64,000 nt of DNA from positions 1 through 64,000 of the forward strand of contig MELF01000039.1 in the NCBI GenBank assembly GCA_001767525.1. Reading direction: 5' to 3'. The notes under the pieces were generated by a model that saw nothing but the letters and a program-made list of their open reading frames with translations, did not search any database and was not told the origin of the DNA. The position numbers and the translations under genes were made by a program. This document shows, one piece after another, positions 52,564 through 60,746 of the stretch (its first letter is position 1; each line of letters begins with the position of its first letter). The DNA is from Acidobacteria bacterium RIFCSPLOWO2_12_FULL_68_19 (GTDB lineage Bacteria; Acidobacteriota; Vicinamibacteria; Vicinamibacterales; UBA2999).

Positions 52564-53559
52564 TCACTGCGCCAGCAGCGCGGCGTTCGTCTGGAGCGTG
52601 TCGAGGAACGCTTCGACGTACAGCTTCGAGAATCGGCGCCGTTCCACCTCGCTCACGAGGAACTCGGTGGCCGTCTCGGGGTCGAGCGCGCCGCGGTACG
52701 GCCGGTCGGACGTCATGGCGTCGTAGACGTCGGCGATGCCGACAATCTGCGCCAGCACGGGGATCTCGTCCCCGCGCAGCCCGTTGGGATAGCCTCCGCC
52801 GTCGAGCCGTTCGTGATGCGAGCGAATGATCGGACGCACGTGCCGCAGCGACTGCAGCGGCGCGCAGAGCGAGTCGCCGATCTCGGTGTGCCGTTTCATC
52901 AGGGTGAATTCCGCCTCCGTCAACGATCCCGTCTTGAGCAGCACGGAATCCGGAACGCCCACCTTCCCGACGTCGTGCAGGTACCCGCCGCGGTGGAGGG
53001 CATCCAGATCGTCCGAGGCCAGCCCGAGCGCGCGCCCCACCACCACGGCGCGCGCCGCCAGACGCTCGCAGTGTCCATTCGTGGTCGGATCCCGCGCCTC
53101 GATCGTCAGGGCGAGCGCCATGAACGCAGCCTCGGCGGAATCGAGCGCGTCAATGAGATGCTTCACACGCGAGAGGGAGGCGACGCGGGCGCGCAGCTCG
53201 TGGGGATGAACCGGCTTTGACAGGAAGTCGTCGGCGCCGGCCTCGATGCCTTTGATGCGATCCTGCAGCTCCGACAGCCCGGTGACGAGCACGACCGGCG
53301 TCAGGCGCGTATCCGGCTCGGCTTTCAGCCGCCGACAGACCTCGATGCCGTCCATCCCGGGCATGCCGACGTCGAGCAGCACGACGTCGGGCCGGTGGAG
53401 GCGCGCGGCGTCGAGCGCTGCGAGCCCGTCGGTCACGCTGATGACGTGATACCTTTCGGCCGTCAGGAGCTTCTCGAAGAGCAGCCGCACGCTCTCGGTG
53501 TCGTCGGCGACAAGCACGCTGGTACGCGTCGGGCGGTGCAGGGAGCTGTCGATGACCAC
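52564..53559 (-). CDS. response regulator with HD-GYP output domain
   Basis: GTG 53559 is chosen (AGGA upstream, just after the previous gene); 331 residues. A receiver domain (about 12-125) has the Asp19-Asp20 pocket, phospho-Asp63 in LLDVGMPGMDG and a conserved FLSKP Lys. The HD-GYP domain (about 145-325) has LHDVGKVGVPD, MKRHTEIGD and SHHERLDGGGYPNGL, the full catalytic set for cyclic-di-GMP hydrolysis. It forms an operon with a small Fis-type protein four bases upstream; no histidine kinase is adjacent. Confidence 0.92.
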   Translation of the reverse strand: MVIDSSLHRPTRTSVLVADDTESVRLLFEKLLTAERYHVISVTDGLAALDAARLHRPDVVLLDVGMPGMDGIEVCRRLKAEPDTRLTPVVLVTGLSELQDRIKGIEAGADDFLSKPVHPHELRARVASLSRVKHLIDALDSAEAAFMALALTIEARDPTTNGHCERLAARAVVVGRALGLASDDLDALHRGGYLHDVGKVGVPDSVLLKTGSLTEAEFTLMKRHTEIGDSLCAPLQSLRHVRPIIRSHHERLDGGGYPNGLRGDEIPVLAQIVGIADVYDAMTSDRPYRGALDPETATEFLVSEVERRRFSKLYVEAFLDTLQTNAALLAQ

Positions 53560-53563
53560 GGCG

Positions 53564-54004
53564 CTATCCTGCTCCGAGTTGCACCGCTTCGGCGCGGCGT
53601 GCCTGCGAGACACGCTCGTGCAGGCCGTGCCGTTCGAGCTGCCGGTAGAAGGCTCGCCGGCTGACGCCGAGCAGCCGCGCCGCGACCGCCTTGTTGCCCC
53701 TGGCGAGCTGAAGCGTCCGGATGATGTGCTCGCGCTGCACTTCGATGAGGGGTGCGGGCACCCCAGACCCGACCACCTCCATCGCTCCCGGCAGGGTCGC
53801 GTGCAGATCTCCCCCGTACTCCTGCTTCAGCGCCTCGAGCGCAGCGCTGAGCGTCTCCCAGCCCGTCATGAGCACCGCCTCGCACTGCGGGCTCACGCTC
53901 CGGAGCGCCCGCAGGACATCGAGACAGCTCACGCCCGTGCCGACCAGAGAGAGCACGGCGCGGTCATCGTCTATGACATACAGCCGGGGACGCTGGATCG
54001 CCAT
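53564..54004 (-). CDS. small Fis-type DNA-binding protein with a truncated receiver
   Basis: The protein has 146 residues; ATG 54004 has GAGGAGGG upstream. Residues about 8-16 read LYVIDDDRA, the first strand and acidic pocket of a receiver, but sequence then jumps to LDVLRALRSVSPQCEAVLMT, which matches the helix 3/strand 4 part: about 45 residues with the phospho-Asp are missing. The C-terminus is a Fis HTH (REHIIRTLQLARGNKAVAAR, then LLGVSRRAFYRQLERHGL). It should bind DNA without phosphorylation control. It is coupled to the HD-GYP regulator. Confidence 0.8.
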   Translation of the reverse strand: MAIQRPRLYVIDDDRAVLSLVGTGVSCLDVLRALRSVSPQCEAVLMTGWETLSAALEALKQEYGGDLHATLPGAMEVVGSGVPAPLIEVQREHIIRTLQLARGNKAVAARLLGVSRRAFYRQLERHGLHERVSQARRAEAVQLGAG

Positions 54005-54281
54005 TGGCCCTCCTCGACGCCACGGTTGAGCAAGCCCACAGCCAGACCGGCGAATCCGCCCGACCCGCATCGGGCCATAGATTGGAACGTATTGACACGC
54101 AACACCTTAGAGCCTGAGACCACCCCGCACAGGAGAGCGCAATTGGCACGATCAAGGGCCTGAACCGCACGCCTCGTGTGCGATTACGGCACATGCACGC
54201 ACAATCCTGACTCTCGTTGGTAGTTTGGAGTCTTGGGAGTTGGCAGTTGCTGGAGGCAGGCGTGCCTCCAGGTGCGCGACG

Positions 54282-54896
54282 CTATCGCAGCGATGGTCCG
54301 TGCTCGCGCAGCCACCGCCGCGCCTGCTCGTGATCGGGACAGGCGTCGGCCACGAGCCGCCAGTACGCGGACGAGTGGTCGAGCCGCCTGAGGTGCATCA
54401 GCTCGTGAATCATGACGTAGTCACGCACCCAGGCGGGCATCAGCATCAGGCGCCAATTCAGGCAGATGTGGCCGTCGCGGCCGCACGAGCCCCACCTCGT
54501 CCGTTGGTCGCGGACGCTGACGCGCGACACCTGCAGCCGATGCTCGGCGGCGAGCGCCCGCACCCGCGCCGTGAGCGCCGCTGCCGCCTGTTCCTTCACT
54601 CTGCGCCGTTCCTCGGTTCCGAGGGCCGGGTGCCCGAGGCGCGCCCGCTGACCGCCGATCCAGTCGAGATACCGCAGGCCGAAGGCGACCGCCTCTCGCC
54701 TCGACCCGCCGCGGGGAATCGTCACCCGCACGCGGCCGTCGTGGTCGACCCGGAGCACGTAGCGCCGCGCCCGCCGGTGCCGCACGAAATAGAACTCAAC
54801 CGCGGGGGCAGTACGTTCACCGGATGCGGTGGGTTCGGGAGATTCCAGGGAGAGCGGCCGGTCGGATTCGAAAGGAAGGCCCAACTGCACCGCCAC
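54282..54896 (-). CDS. YgjP/DUF45-like zinc metallopeptidase
   Basis: The protein has 204 residues; start GTG 54896. The zinc site is HELMHLRRLDHSSAYW (HExxH plus a later His), preceded by TRWGSCGRDGHICLNWRLML, both typical of the YgjP family (WLM-like). It is cytoplasmic. It is divergent from the Sua5 gene, with only 14 bases between the start codons. Confidence 0.88.
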   Translation of the reverse strand: MAVQLGLPFESDRPLSLESPEPTASGERTAPAVEFYFVRHRRARRYVLRVDHDGRVRVTIPRGGSRREAVAFGLRYLDWIGGQRARLGHPALGTEERRRVKEQAAAALTARVRALAAEHRLQVSRVSVRDQRTRWGSCGRDGHICLNWRLMLMPAWVRDYVMIHELMHLRRLDHSSAYWRLVADACPDHEQARRWLREHGPSLR

Positions 54897-54910
54897 AGGA
54901 TAACGTAGTG

Positions 54911-55960
54911 ATGGTGACCGAAATCCTCATTGTCGACCCTGTCGAGCCGGATCGCACGGCGATCGCTCGCGCCGCCGCCTGCCTGCGCCGCGGCGGCCTG
55001 GTGGCCTTTCCCACCGAAACCGTCTATGGCCTGGGCGCCCATGCGCTCGATCGCACGGCGGTGGCTCGCCTCTTCGAGGTCAAGGGCCGCCCCCCGAACG
55101 ATCCGCTCATCGTTCATGTGGCCGCGCTCGAGGAGGCGGCCGCGCTCGTCACGCGCGTGCCCGACGCCGCACGCGACCTCGCAGCGCGGTTCTGGCCGGG
55201 TCCACTGACGCTCGTGTTCCCTCGCGCCGAGGCCGTACCCACCGACGTGACCGCGGGACTCGACACCGTGGCGATCCGCGTCCCCGCGCACCCGGTCGCG
55301 CACGCGCTGCTCGTCGCCGCGCGGCTGCCGATCGCGGCTCCCAGCGCCAACCTCTTCTCGCGACCCAGCCCGACACGTGCCATCCACGTCGTGGACGATC
55401 TCGGGGGGCGCATCGACATGGTGCTCGACGCGGGTCCAACTTCTGTGGGCGTCGAATCAACCGTCCTCGACCTGACGCAGGATCCGCCGGTCGTGCTGAG
55501 ACCCGGCGCCGTCACGGTAGAGGCGCTCCGCGGCGTAGTTCCGTCCGTGAGGGTGCGCCCGCCGGGTGCCGCTGCGAGCGGTGCAATGGCCTCGCCGGGT
55601 CTTCTCGATCGGCACTACGCGCCGCGAACCCCAATGACACTGTACGACGGCCGCTCGGCGTCCACTCGCGCGGCGCTCGTCGAGGCGATTGCCGAGGCCG
55701 TCGCCGCCGGACGGCGCGTCGGCTTGCTCGCGACGAGCGAACATGCCCTTCCCGTTCGGCATCTGCCCGTCGTCATTGCGGATCTCGGATCGGAGCGCGA
55801 CCCCGGGCAGGTCGCCTCGCGCCTGTACGCCGCGCTCCGCGAGCTCGACGCGGCGCAACTGGACCTGATCGTCGCCCAGGGCCCGGAGACAGACGAGGGG
55901 CTCTGGCGCGCGGTCCACGACCGCCTTCGCCGCGCCGCGACACGGGTGGTCGGGAGTTGA
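54911..55960 (+). CDS. sua5: L-threonylcarbamoyladenylate synthase, long Sua5 form
   Basis: The protein has 349 residues from ATG 54911 (GTG 54908 with AGGA eight bases upstream is an alternative). The YrdC domain is seen at about 10-205: RRGGLVAFPTETVYGLGAHA, KGRPPNDPLIVHV, WPGPLTLVF, IAAPSANLFSRPSPT and VESTVLDL. A linker with SPGLLDRHYAPRTP joins the C-terminal Sua5 domain. It makes the threonylcarbamoyl-AMP used in tRNA t6A formation. Confidence 0.95.
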   Translation: MVTEILIVDPVEPDRTAIARAAACLRRGGLVAFPTETVYGLGAHALDRTAVARLFEVKGRPPNDPLIVHVAALEEAAALVTRVPDAARDLAARFWPGPLTLVFPRAEAVPTDVTAGLDTVAIRVPAHPVAHALLVAARLPIAAPSANLFSRPSPTRAIHVVDDLGGRIDMVLDAGPTSVGVESTVLDLTQDPPVVLRPGAVTVEALRGVVPSVRVRPPGAAASGAMASPGLLDRHYAPRTPMTLYDGRSASTRAALVEAIAEAVAAGRRVGLLATSEHALPVRHLPVVIADLGSERDPGQVASRLYAALRELDAAQLDLIVAQGPETDEGLWRAVHDRLRRAATRVVGS

Positions 55961-56023
55961 TCCGGATCATTCACGAACGCGTGGTGGCGAAGAGACCCTT
56001 TCGCTCCGCTGCTCCGGCCTGCC

Positions 56024-57109
56024 TCAGCCGCCCCCTCGCCTGACCGGCATCCAGCCGTCGGCAAAACGCGCCCGGAGCACGAGGGTGACGACGGCCCCGT
56101 AGCTGCGGACGCCCTCCTCGACGCGGTTGGCCCTCAGATACCGGTCGTACAGCCTCCATCCGGCCTGCTGCAGCCACGGCCACTCACTCCGGCGGATGCG
56201 CGCGACCACTGCGTCCAGATCCCGGCGCGGACCTGGCTCCAGTGCGGCGGCGAGTCGCGCGCGCTCCGGCTCGTTCACCTCACTGCTGACTTGCCAGAAG
56301 AGCGCCAACCAGCCGCTGTACTGCGCCCCGGGACCCGCACGCATGCACGCGAGCCAGCCGACGAAGCTCGCCTCGGCTTCGTCGGCATATCCGGCCAGGT
56401 GTGCCCACTCGTGCGCCGCGACGAACGGCCGCTCGAACGGGAGGAGATCCGGATTGGCCAACGCCTCGAGCCCAAACGGATTGACCATACCGTCGATGCT
56501 CGCCCACCGGAAGTAGGGTCCGAAGACGGTTCGTTTCAGGCGCCCTGGAACAGCGGGCGGGGCGTCGCTCAGGCCCCGCAGCACCGCCGTGAACGCCTGT
56601 CGAAGCGCCGCATCCTGCCACGGCGGCTCGCGCCAGGCGGAACCATGCGCCGCCTCGTGCAGCGCGTTCAACCGCGCGGCCGCGTCGAGGCCGAGCTGCA
56701 CCACCGCCTCCGGCAGTGGCGCGCCTGGCTCGACGAGCAGACGCTCGGTCATCGGCACCCGGCGGTAGTTGAATCCCCAGAGCAGCAGGAACATCAGGTA
56801 GACGAGCGCGGCGCCCACCGCGACCCGCGCGAGCGCTCGAAGCATCGGCGCCGCCCGGCGCATCCGCCACGCCTGACGCGCCCCGCCAACGAGGACACCC
56901 ACGAGCGCAACGGCTGCGACCCCGGTCAGCAGGTCGAACAGCGCGAACGGAACCGCGTTCGTGAGCGGCGTCAGCAGTTGTTGGACTCGCGGATAGAGTC
57001 CGGTGGAGAACCACTCCTCGGTGGCTTCGGGCGCCGCGGGCGCCACACCGAGGACGATGGCCAACAAAACGATCGAGACGGGGAGAGCGGTCCGGAGCGC
57101 CACGCGCAC
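56024..57109 (-). CDS. DUF3810-like membrane protein with putative metalloprotease site
   Basis: The protein has 361 residues; start GTG 57109. Three N-terminal hydrophobic helices (about 8-27, 50-78, 95-115) precede a soluble domain with AAHEWAHLAGYADEAEASFVG, an HExxH-type motif followed by an Asp/Glu pair, as in DUF3810 proteins. RVPMTERLLVE follows the third helix. The activity is inferred from the motif only. It is convergent with sua5 (63 bases). Confidence 0.8.
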   Translation of the reverse strand: MRVALRTALPVSIVLLAIVLGVAPAAPEATEEWFSTGLYPRVQQLLTPLTNAVPFALFDLLTGVAAVALVGVLVGGARQAWRMRRAAPMLRALARVAVGAALVYLMFLLLWGFNYRRVPMTERLLVEPGAPLPEAVVQLGLDAAARLNALHEAAHGSAWREPPWQDAALRQAFTAVLRGLSDAPPAVPGRLKRTVFGPYFRWASIDGMVNPFGLEALANPDLLPFERPFVAAHEWAHLAGYADEAEASFVGWLACMRAGPGAQYSGWLALFWQVSSEVNEPERARLAAALEPGPRRDLDAVVARIRRSEWPWLQQAGWRLYDRYLRANRVEEGVRSYGAVVTLVLRARFADGWMPVRRGGG

Positions 57110-57184
57110 GAACGTGATTCTATTGGCTAACGCCGTCCGAGCCGCCCGCAGTCTGCCCGGTGCATGCCGGCTCGCCGATATCGC

Positions 57185-58708
57185 TCAGGCGCCGGACGAG
57201 CAGGCGCCCTCGAGCACGTCCTTGAGCAGGACTTCCCCCTGGAGGCCGGTGCGGACGTCCTCCCGCACGGCCTGCCCCGGCTTCTTGACGATGAACGGGA
57301 TGTGCAGCGGGTCGCGCTCGCGTCCACCGAATCGGTATCCGTGATCCGCCAGCACGACGAGCGTCGTCCGGTCGTACACGCCGGCGCGCTCCAGGACGGC
57401 AACGAGATCTCCTACGATGCGGTCCACGTACTCCACCTGGCGGACGTACGCCGCATCGGGCGATGTCTGGAGTGGATCGAACGGGGGATCGTACCCTTCC
57501 GCGTCGAACACGAACGGGAGGTGCGGCACGCTGAAGTGGACGAACCGGAATACCGGCGGCCGCTCCGTCGTCGGCCGGCGGGCGAATGCGACCAGCTCAT
57601 TGACGAGTTCCCGCTGATGCGCAGCAAACGGCGGATTCTTCAGCAGACCGAACGGGAGCTGACGCGGCCAGAGAACAAACGTTGTCCGCAGAGGATCGAA
57701 GAGGGAGAACGCTTCCGGCGCCGAGACGTTGTAGAAGCTGCGCGAACGGCACGTATCGGCCAGCTCCGCCAGCATGTCGCAATAGGCGAGATAGTAGCCG
57801 GCCATCTCCGTCCGGAACCCCAGGCGGCGCGCCGTGCCGAAGAGGCCGTCCGGCGTGGCAGCCCGAAACGGGGTGAGCGAGCCGTCGTCCTGGCGCTCCA
57901 GTAACCCGCCGTCGTCCACTTCGATCTCACGCACGCGTCGGGCCGCGAGAAACGACGGCAGCGCGTCTCGCGTTTCGCGCCCCGGCGCGCCGACCGACAG
58001 GTAGTGCGTCGCCCGGGAGCCGAGCCGGCCAAGCGCCGGCAACTCGCGCCGGATACGCTCAGCGTCGTCGTACACGTAGGAGAAGGACAACTCGTCGAAG
58101 AGCAACGCCAGCACCGGTGCACACGTCCGCTCGAGGGCGGCGGTGACGGCCGGCTCCCGATCAATCCGCACCACGACGTCCGCCCGCGCGACGGATGCAC
58201 CGAGATTCGCGAGCACGACGAGCGACACCGGCGAGACGAGCACGAGCAGCCGGCGGAACCACCGGCCGAACACCGCCGGCCAGAGGAGGAGCGTCATCGC
58301 GGCCGCGACGGCCACCAGAACCGACGCGCCGAGATCGAGCGCGCGATTTTCGCCAATCGCGATGAGCGCTTCCTGGTACGGGAGCTGCCGCGACAGGCCG
58401 GCGGCAAACGACGCCAGCGGCAGGATACTGATGAGCACCAGCGTGGCGGTGGCAAGCCGCGTGGAACGCGGCCAGACGGCGAACACGATCCCCGCACAGG
58501 CGGTCGCCAGCACCGCCAGCACGGCCGCCGTCTCGGCCAGATCGGCGGTCTGCCACTGGAGGTAATAGATGTCGAAGGTGACTGCCGCGGCGAGCGGATA
58601 AAAGAAGAGCGCGGCGAGCGCGAGGCCCAGCCACGCAGAGACGACGACCCGCCGCGTAAGGGTCAGACCCCGGTGACGAGTCGGCTCAAGCCTTCGAAGC
58701 GGCCTCAA
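57185..58708 (-). CDS. membrane-anchored sulfatase/phosphatase-fold enzyme
   Basis: The protein has 507 residues. The start is TTG 58708, overlapping the stop of the small upstream gene (TTGA); an in-frame stop at 58729-58727 excludes earlier starts. Five or so hydrophobic helices (about 20-180) precede a periplasmic alkaline-phosphatase-fold domain: LLFDELSFSYVYDD (metal Asp), RFVHFSVPHLPFVFD and TLVVLADHGYRFGG (metal Asp-His). It resembles sulfatase or phosphoglycerol-transferase-like enzymes; the nucleophile is not evident. A dispersed-looking inverted repeat surrounds the start codon. Confidence 0.8.
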   Translation of the reverse strand: MRPLRRLEPTRHRGLTLTRRVVVSAWLGLALAALFFYPLAAAVTFDIYYLQWQTADLAETAAVLAVLATACAGIVFAVWPRSTRLATATLVLISILPLASFAAGLSRQLPYQEALIAIGENRALDLGASVLVAVAAAMTLLLWPAVFGRWFRRLLVLVSPVSLVVLANLGASVARADVVVRIDREPAVTAALERTCAPVLALLFDELSFSYVYDDAERIRRELPALGRLGSRATHYLSVGAPGRETRDALPSFLAARRVREIEVDDGGLLERQDDGSLTPFRAATPDGLFGTARRLGFRTEMAGYYLAYCDMLAELADTCRSRSFYNVSAPEAFSLFDPLRTTFVLWPRQLPFGLLKNPPFAAHQRELVNELVAFARRPTTERPPVFRFVHFSVPHLPFVFDAEGYDPPFDPLQTSPDAAYVRQVEYVDRIVGDLVAVLERAGVYDRTTLVVLADHGYRFGGRERDPLHIPFIVKKPGQAVREDVRTGLQGEVLLKDVLEGACSSGA

Positions 58709-58743
58709 GAACCTTGAGTGGACTCGTCACCGGGGTCTGACCC
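58660..58743. repeat. perfect 23-bp inverted repeat across a gene junction
   Basis: The arms 58660-58682 and 58721-58743 are exact reverse complements (core GGGTCAGACCCC, then GGTGACGAGTC) with a 38-base loop. The right arm encodes the end of the small membrane protein (SDPGDES), the left arm the start of the sulfatase-like protein. The TTG start and TGA stop lie in the loop. Confidence 0.9.
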
Positions 58744-58944
58744 CCGACCATCGCCGCCGCGACCGCCCAGCCGCTTCACGAAGTGCACGATCGACCCGCG
58801 CACGCGGCGGAACACCAGCCCGAGCCCCAGGACAATTGTCAAAGCGGTCTGGTAGAGCAGGCTCCCCGTGCCCGGATCGACGTAGGCGAAGGCGGCACGC
58901 TCGCCCAGCAGGACCATCGCAACCGTGAGGATGGGGATCAGCAC
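58705..58944 (-). CDS. small membrane protein, partner of the sulfatase-like enzyme
   Basis: The protein has 79 residues: a signal-like or first helix (LIPILTVAMVLLGERAAFA), then YVDPGTGSLLYQTALTIVLG (second helix) and a basic tail. YVDPGTGSLLYQ proteins often sit beside sulfatase-like genes. The last dozen residues come from the inverted repeat and replace what is probably a shorter natural end. Its stop overlaps the next start. Confidence 0.75.
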   Translation of the reverse strand: MLIPILTVAMVLLGERAAFAYVDPGTGSLLYQTALTIVLGLGLVFRRVRGSIVHFVKRLGGRGGDGRGSDPGDESTQGS

Positions 58945-58975
58945 GCCACACTAATGTACACCGAAACCGGCGACT

Positions 58976-59341
58976 TCAGGGCTCGAACGGCCTCCCCTGC
59001 CTCGCAAGCCATGCCTCCAGGCGGGCGGTGCAGTCGCAGTCGCAGCACGCCCACGTCTCGCGCCCCGACTCGTCTCGGCACGTGGTGCGCGCATGCGCAT
59101 CCTTGACCGTCACCAGATCGAAGTACTCCTCCCAGTAGGGACGCTCTTCGGCCAGCGGCGTCGGACAGAAGCACACCTCCACCCACTTCACGCGCCCGTC
59201 GGCCAGCTCTCTGGCGTGCGCCATGTCGCGCAGATACTCGTCGCCGGCAATCGATCCCATGCCGAGCGACTGCGTCCAGACGGCCTGCGCCAGCGCCTCA
59301 CGGCGCCCCGGCCGTACACGCGCGGTCACCAGATATCGCAC
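58976..59341 (-). CDS. small Cys-rich protein of unknown function
   Basis: The protein has 121 residues from GTG 59341, 19 bases after the beta-helix stop. I do not recognise the family. It starts VRYLVTARVRPGRREALAQA, a ferredoxin-like (YCII/ABM-type) strand-helix pattern, has a CFCPTPLAEERPYWEEYF centre, and ends with a Cys cluster WACCDCDCTARLEAW. Seven Cys in 121 residues suggest a metal site. A longer frame to 59527 is Arg-rich and non-coding in character. Confidence 0.6.
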   Translation of the reverse strand: MRYLVTARVRPGRREALAQAVWTQSLGMGSIAGDEYLRDMAHARELADGRVKWVEVCFCPTPLAEERPYWEEYFDLVTVKDAHARTTCRDESGRETWACCDCDCTARLEAWLARQGRPFEP

Positions 59342-59360
59342 AGCCTGCGCGACAGTCCGC

Positions 59361-60677
59361 CTAGAAACGGCCCGGCCGCGCGAGCGGCGCCATCGGCGCG
59401 GGCTTCTTCGCATCCGAGGACGACGACCGAGCCGCCAGGCTGGCCAGAGATCCGCCCGCCGTCGGCAGCGTGACGTTGATAATGCGGTTCGGTCGGGCGC
59501 CGCTCGTCGGATAGCTGTTGCCGACACCGCTGAAATCCCAGACGCCGATCATCGCCTCCTGGATGCGGTTGGAAATCACCAGATTGGCGTCGCCCGACAG
59601 GAAGACCCCGACGCCGTCACTGCTCGTGATGATGTTCTTGTTGACGGTGTTGCCGCCGCCCACGATCACGATCCCGTGGAAGACATGCGTGGCGGCGACA
59701 AGGTTCGACACCACTTCGGTGCCGTGCGTGCCCGGCCCGATGATCCCGCCTCCGATGTAGACGCCGACCTGCGTGTTCCCGATCGTGTTGCTGGAAATCT
59801 GCAGACCGTCACCCGCATCGAAGACGATCACGCCGAAGGAGGCGCCGGTATCGCATCCGCCACCCGGCTCGTACGGATGCGTGCATGGCGAATAGATCAA
59901 CTCCAGGATGCGATTCTCGGTGATTGTCCCCGTCGCCCCGAAACCGATCTGGACGCCGTTCTGGACGGCCACGTTGTTCGGTGGGTCGCCCTGCACGACC
60001 GAGTTCTTCACCGTGATCGTCGTCCCGGTCTCGTTGCCGACGATCCCGTTCTTCTGGAACCCTCGAACGCTGACGCCGTCGACGACCAGATTGGACTGCC
60101 CGCCTCCCCCGCTCTGGGCGAAGACGCCGATGCCCGCCTGGCATCCTTCCAGCCCTGGGGCCAGTCGGATATTGCGCACCGTGGAATCGGAGAGCGTGCC
60201 CGAGGCATTCCGGTAGAACACGCCGACGAGATTCGGCACGGCGCCACAACCGCTCCCGCCCAGGCCCGCGTCACTGCCGTCGACGACCAGATTGGTCAAT
60301 GTCGCGCTCGTGTCGGTCACGACGACAAGGGCCGCAATCGGCGCCCCGCTGTAGAGGCTCGTCGTGTTGGCGACGACCGCGGCTGGTCCGATGATCGCCT
60401 CGGTCTGGGCGAACCCCCTGATCGTCAGCGCCTTGTTGACGACGACCTGCTCGTCGTAGGGCCCAGTCCCTGGACACACCACGATCGTGTCGCCGTTCGC
60501 GGCCGCCGCAATCGCCGCACCGATCGCGCTGAATGCCGACTGTGCGGCGCCACAGCTCGTGGCGCTTGCCTGACCGTCCTGGTCGACGACCAGCGTCGCC
60601 GCCTCCAGCGGTACGGCCAGCCAACTCAAAATGATGACGACGAGCCCCATCTGACAAGAGGGATATCTGAGCACCAT
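59361..60677 (-). CDS. secreted right-handed parallel beta-helix protein
   Basis: ATG 60677 has GGAGG five bases upstream; signal peptide (VVIILSWLAVPLEAA). The 438-residue protein has PbH1/NosD-like rungs: GDTIVVCPGTGPYDEQVVV, LTIRGFAQ, then repeated phrases with G-N-V/I turns (NGIVGNETGTTITVKNSVVQ; GLQISSNTIGNTQVGVYIGG; HGIVIVGGGNTVNKNIITSS). The C-terminus is Ser/Ala/Pro rich without a recognised anchor. It may be a polysaccharide-binding or lyase-like surface protein; no catalytic motif was seen. Confidence 0.85.
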   Translation of the reverse strand: MVLRYPSCQMGLVVIILSWLAVPLEAATLVVDQDGQASATSCGAAQSAFSAIGAAIAAAANGDTIVVCPGTGPYDEQVVVNKALTIRGFAQTEAIIGPAAVVANTTSLYSGAPIAALVVVTDTSATLTNLVVDGSDAGLGGSGCGAVPNLVGVFYRNASGTLSDSTVRNIRLAPGLEGCQAGIGVFAQSGGGGQSNLVVDGVSVRGFQKNGIVGNETGTTITVKNSVVQGDPPNNVAVQNGVQIGFGATGTITENRILELIYSPCTHPYEPGGGCDTGASFGVIVFDAGDGLQISSNTIGNTQVGVYIGGGIIGPGTHGTEVVSNLVAATHVFHGIVIVGGGNTVNKNIITSSDGVGVFLSGDANLVISNRIQEAMIGVWDFSGVGNSYPTSGARPNRIINVTLPTAGGSLASLAARSSSSDAKKPAPMAPLARPGRF

Positions 60678-60746
60678 GACGCCTCCATAGGGTGGAGCAG
60701 ACAATCGGGTGAGCTTAGCACGCCAGCTCGTCCAGCAGGGAAGGCG

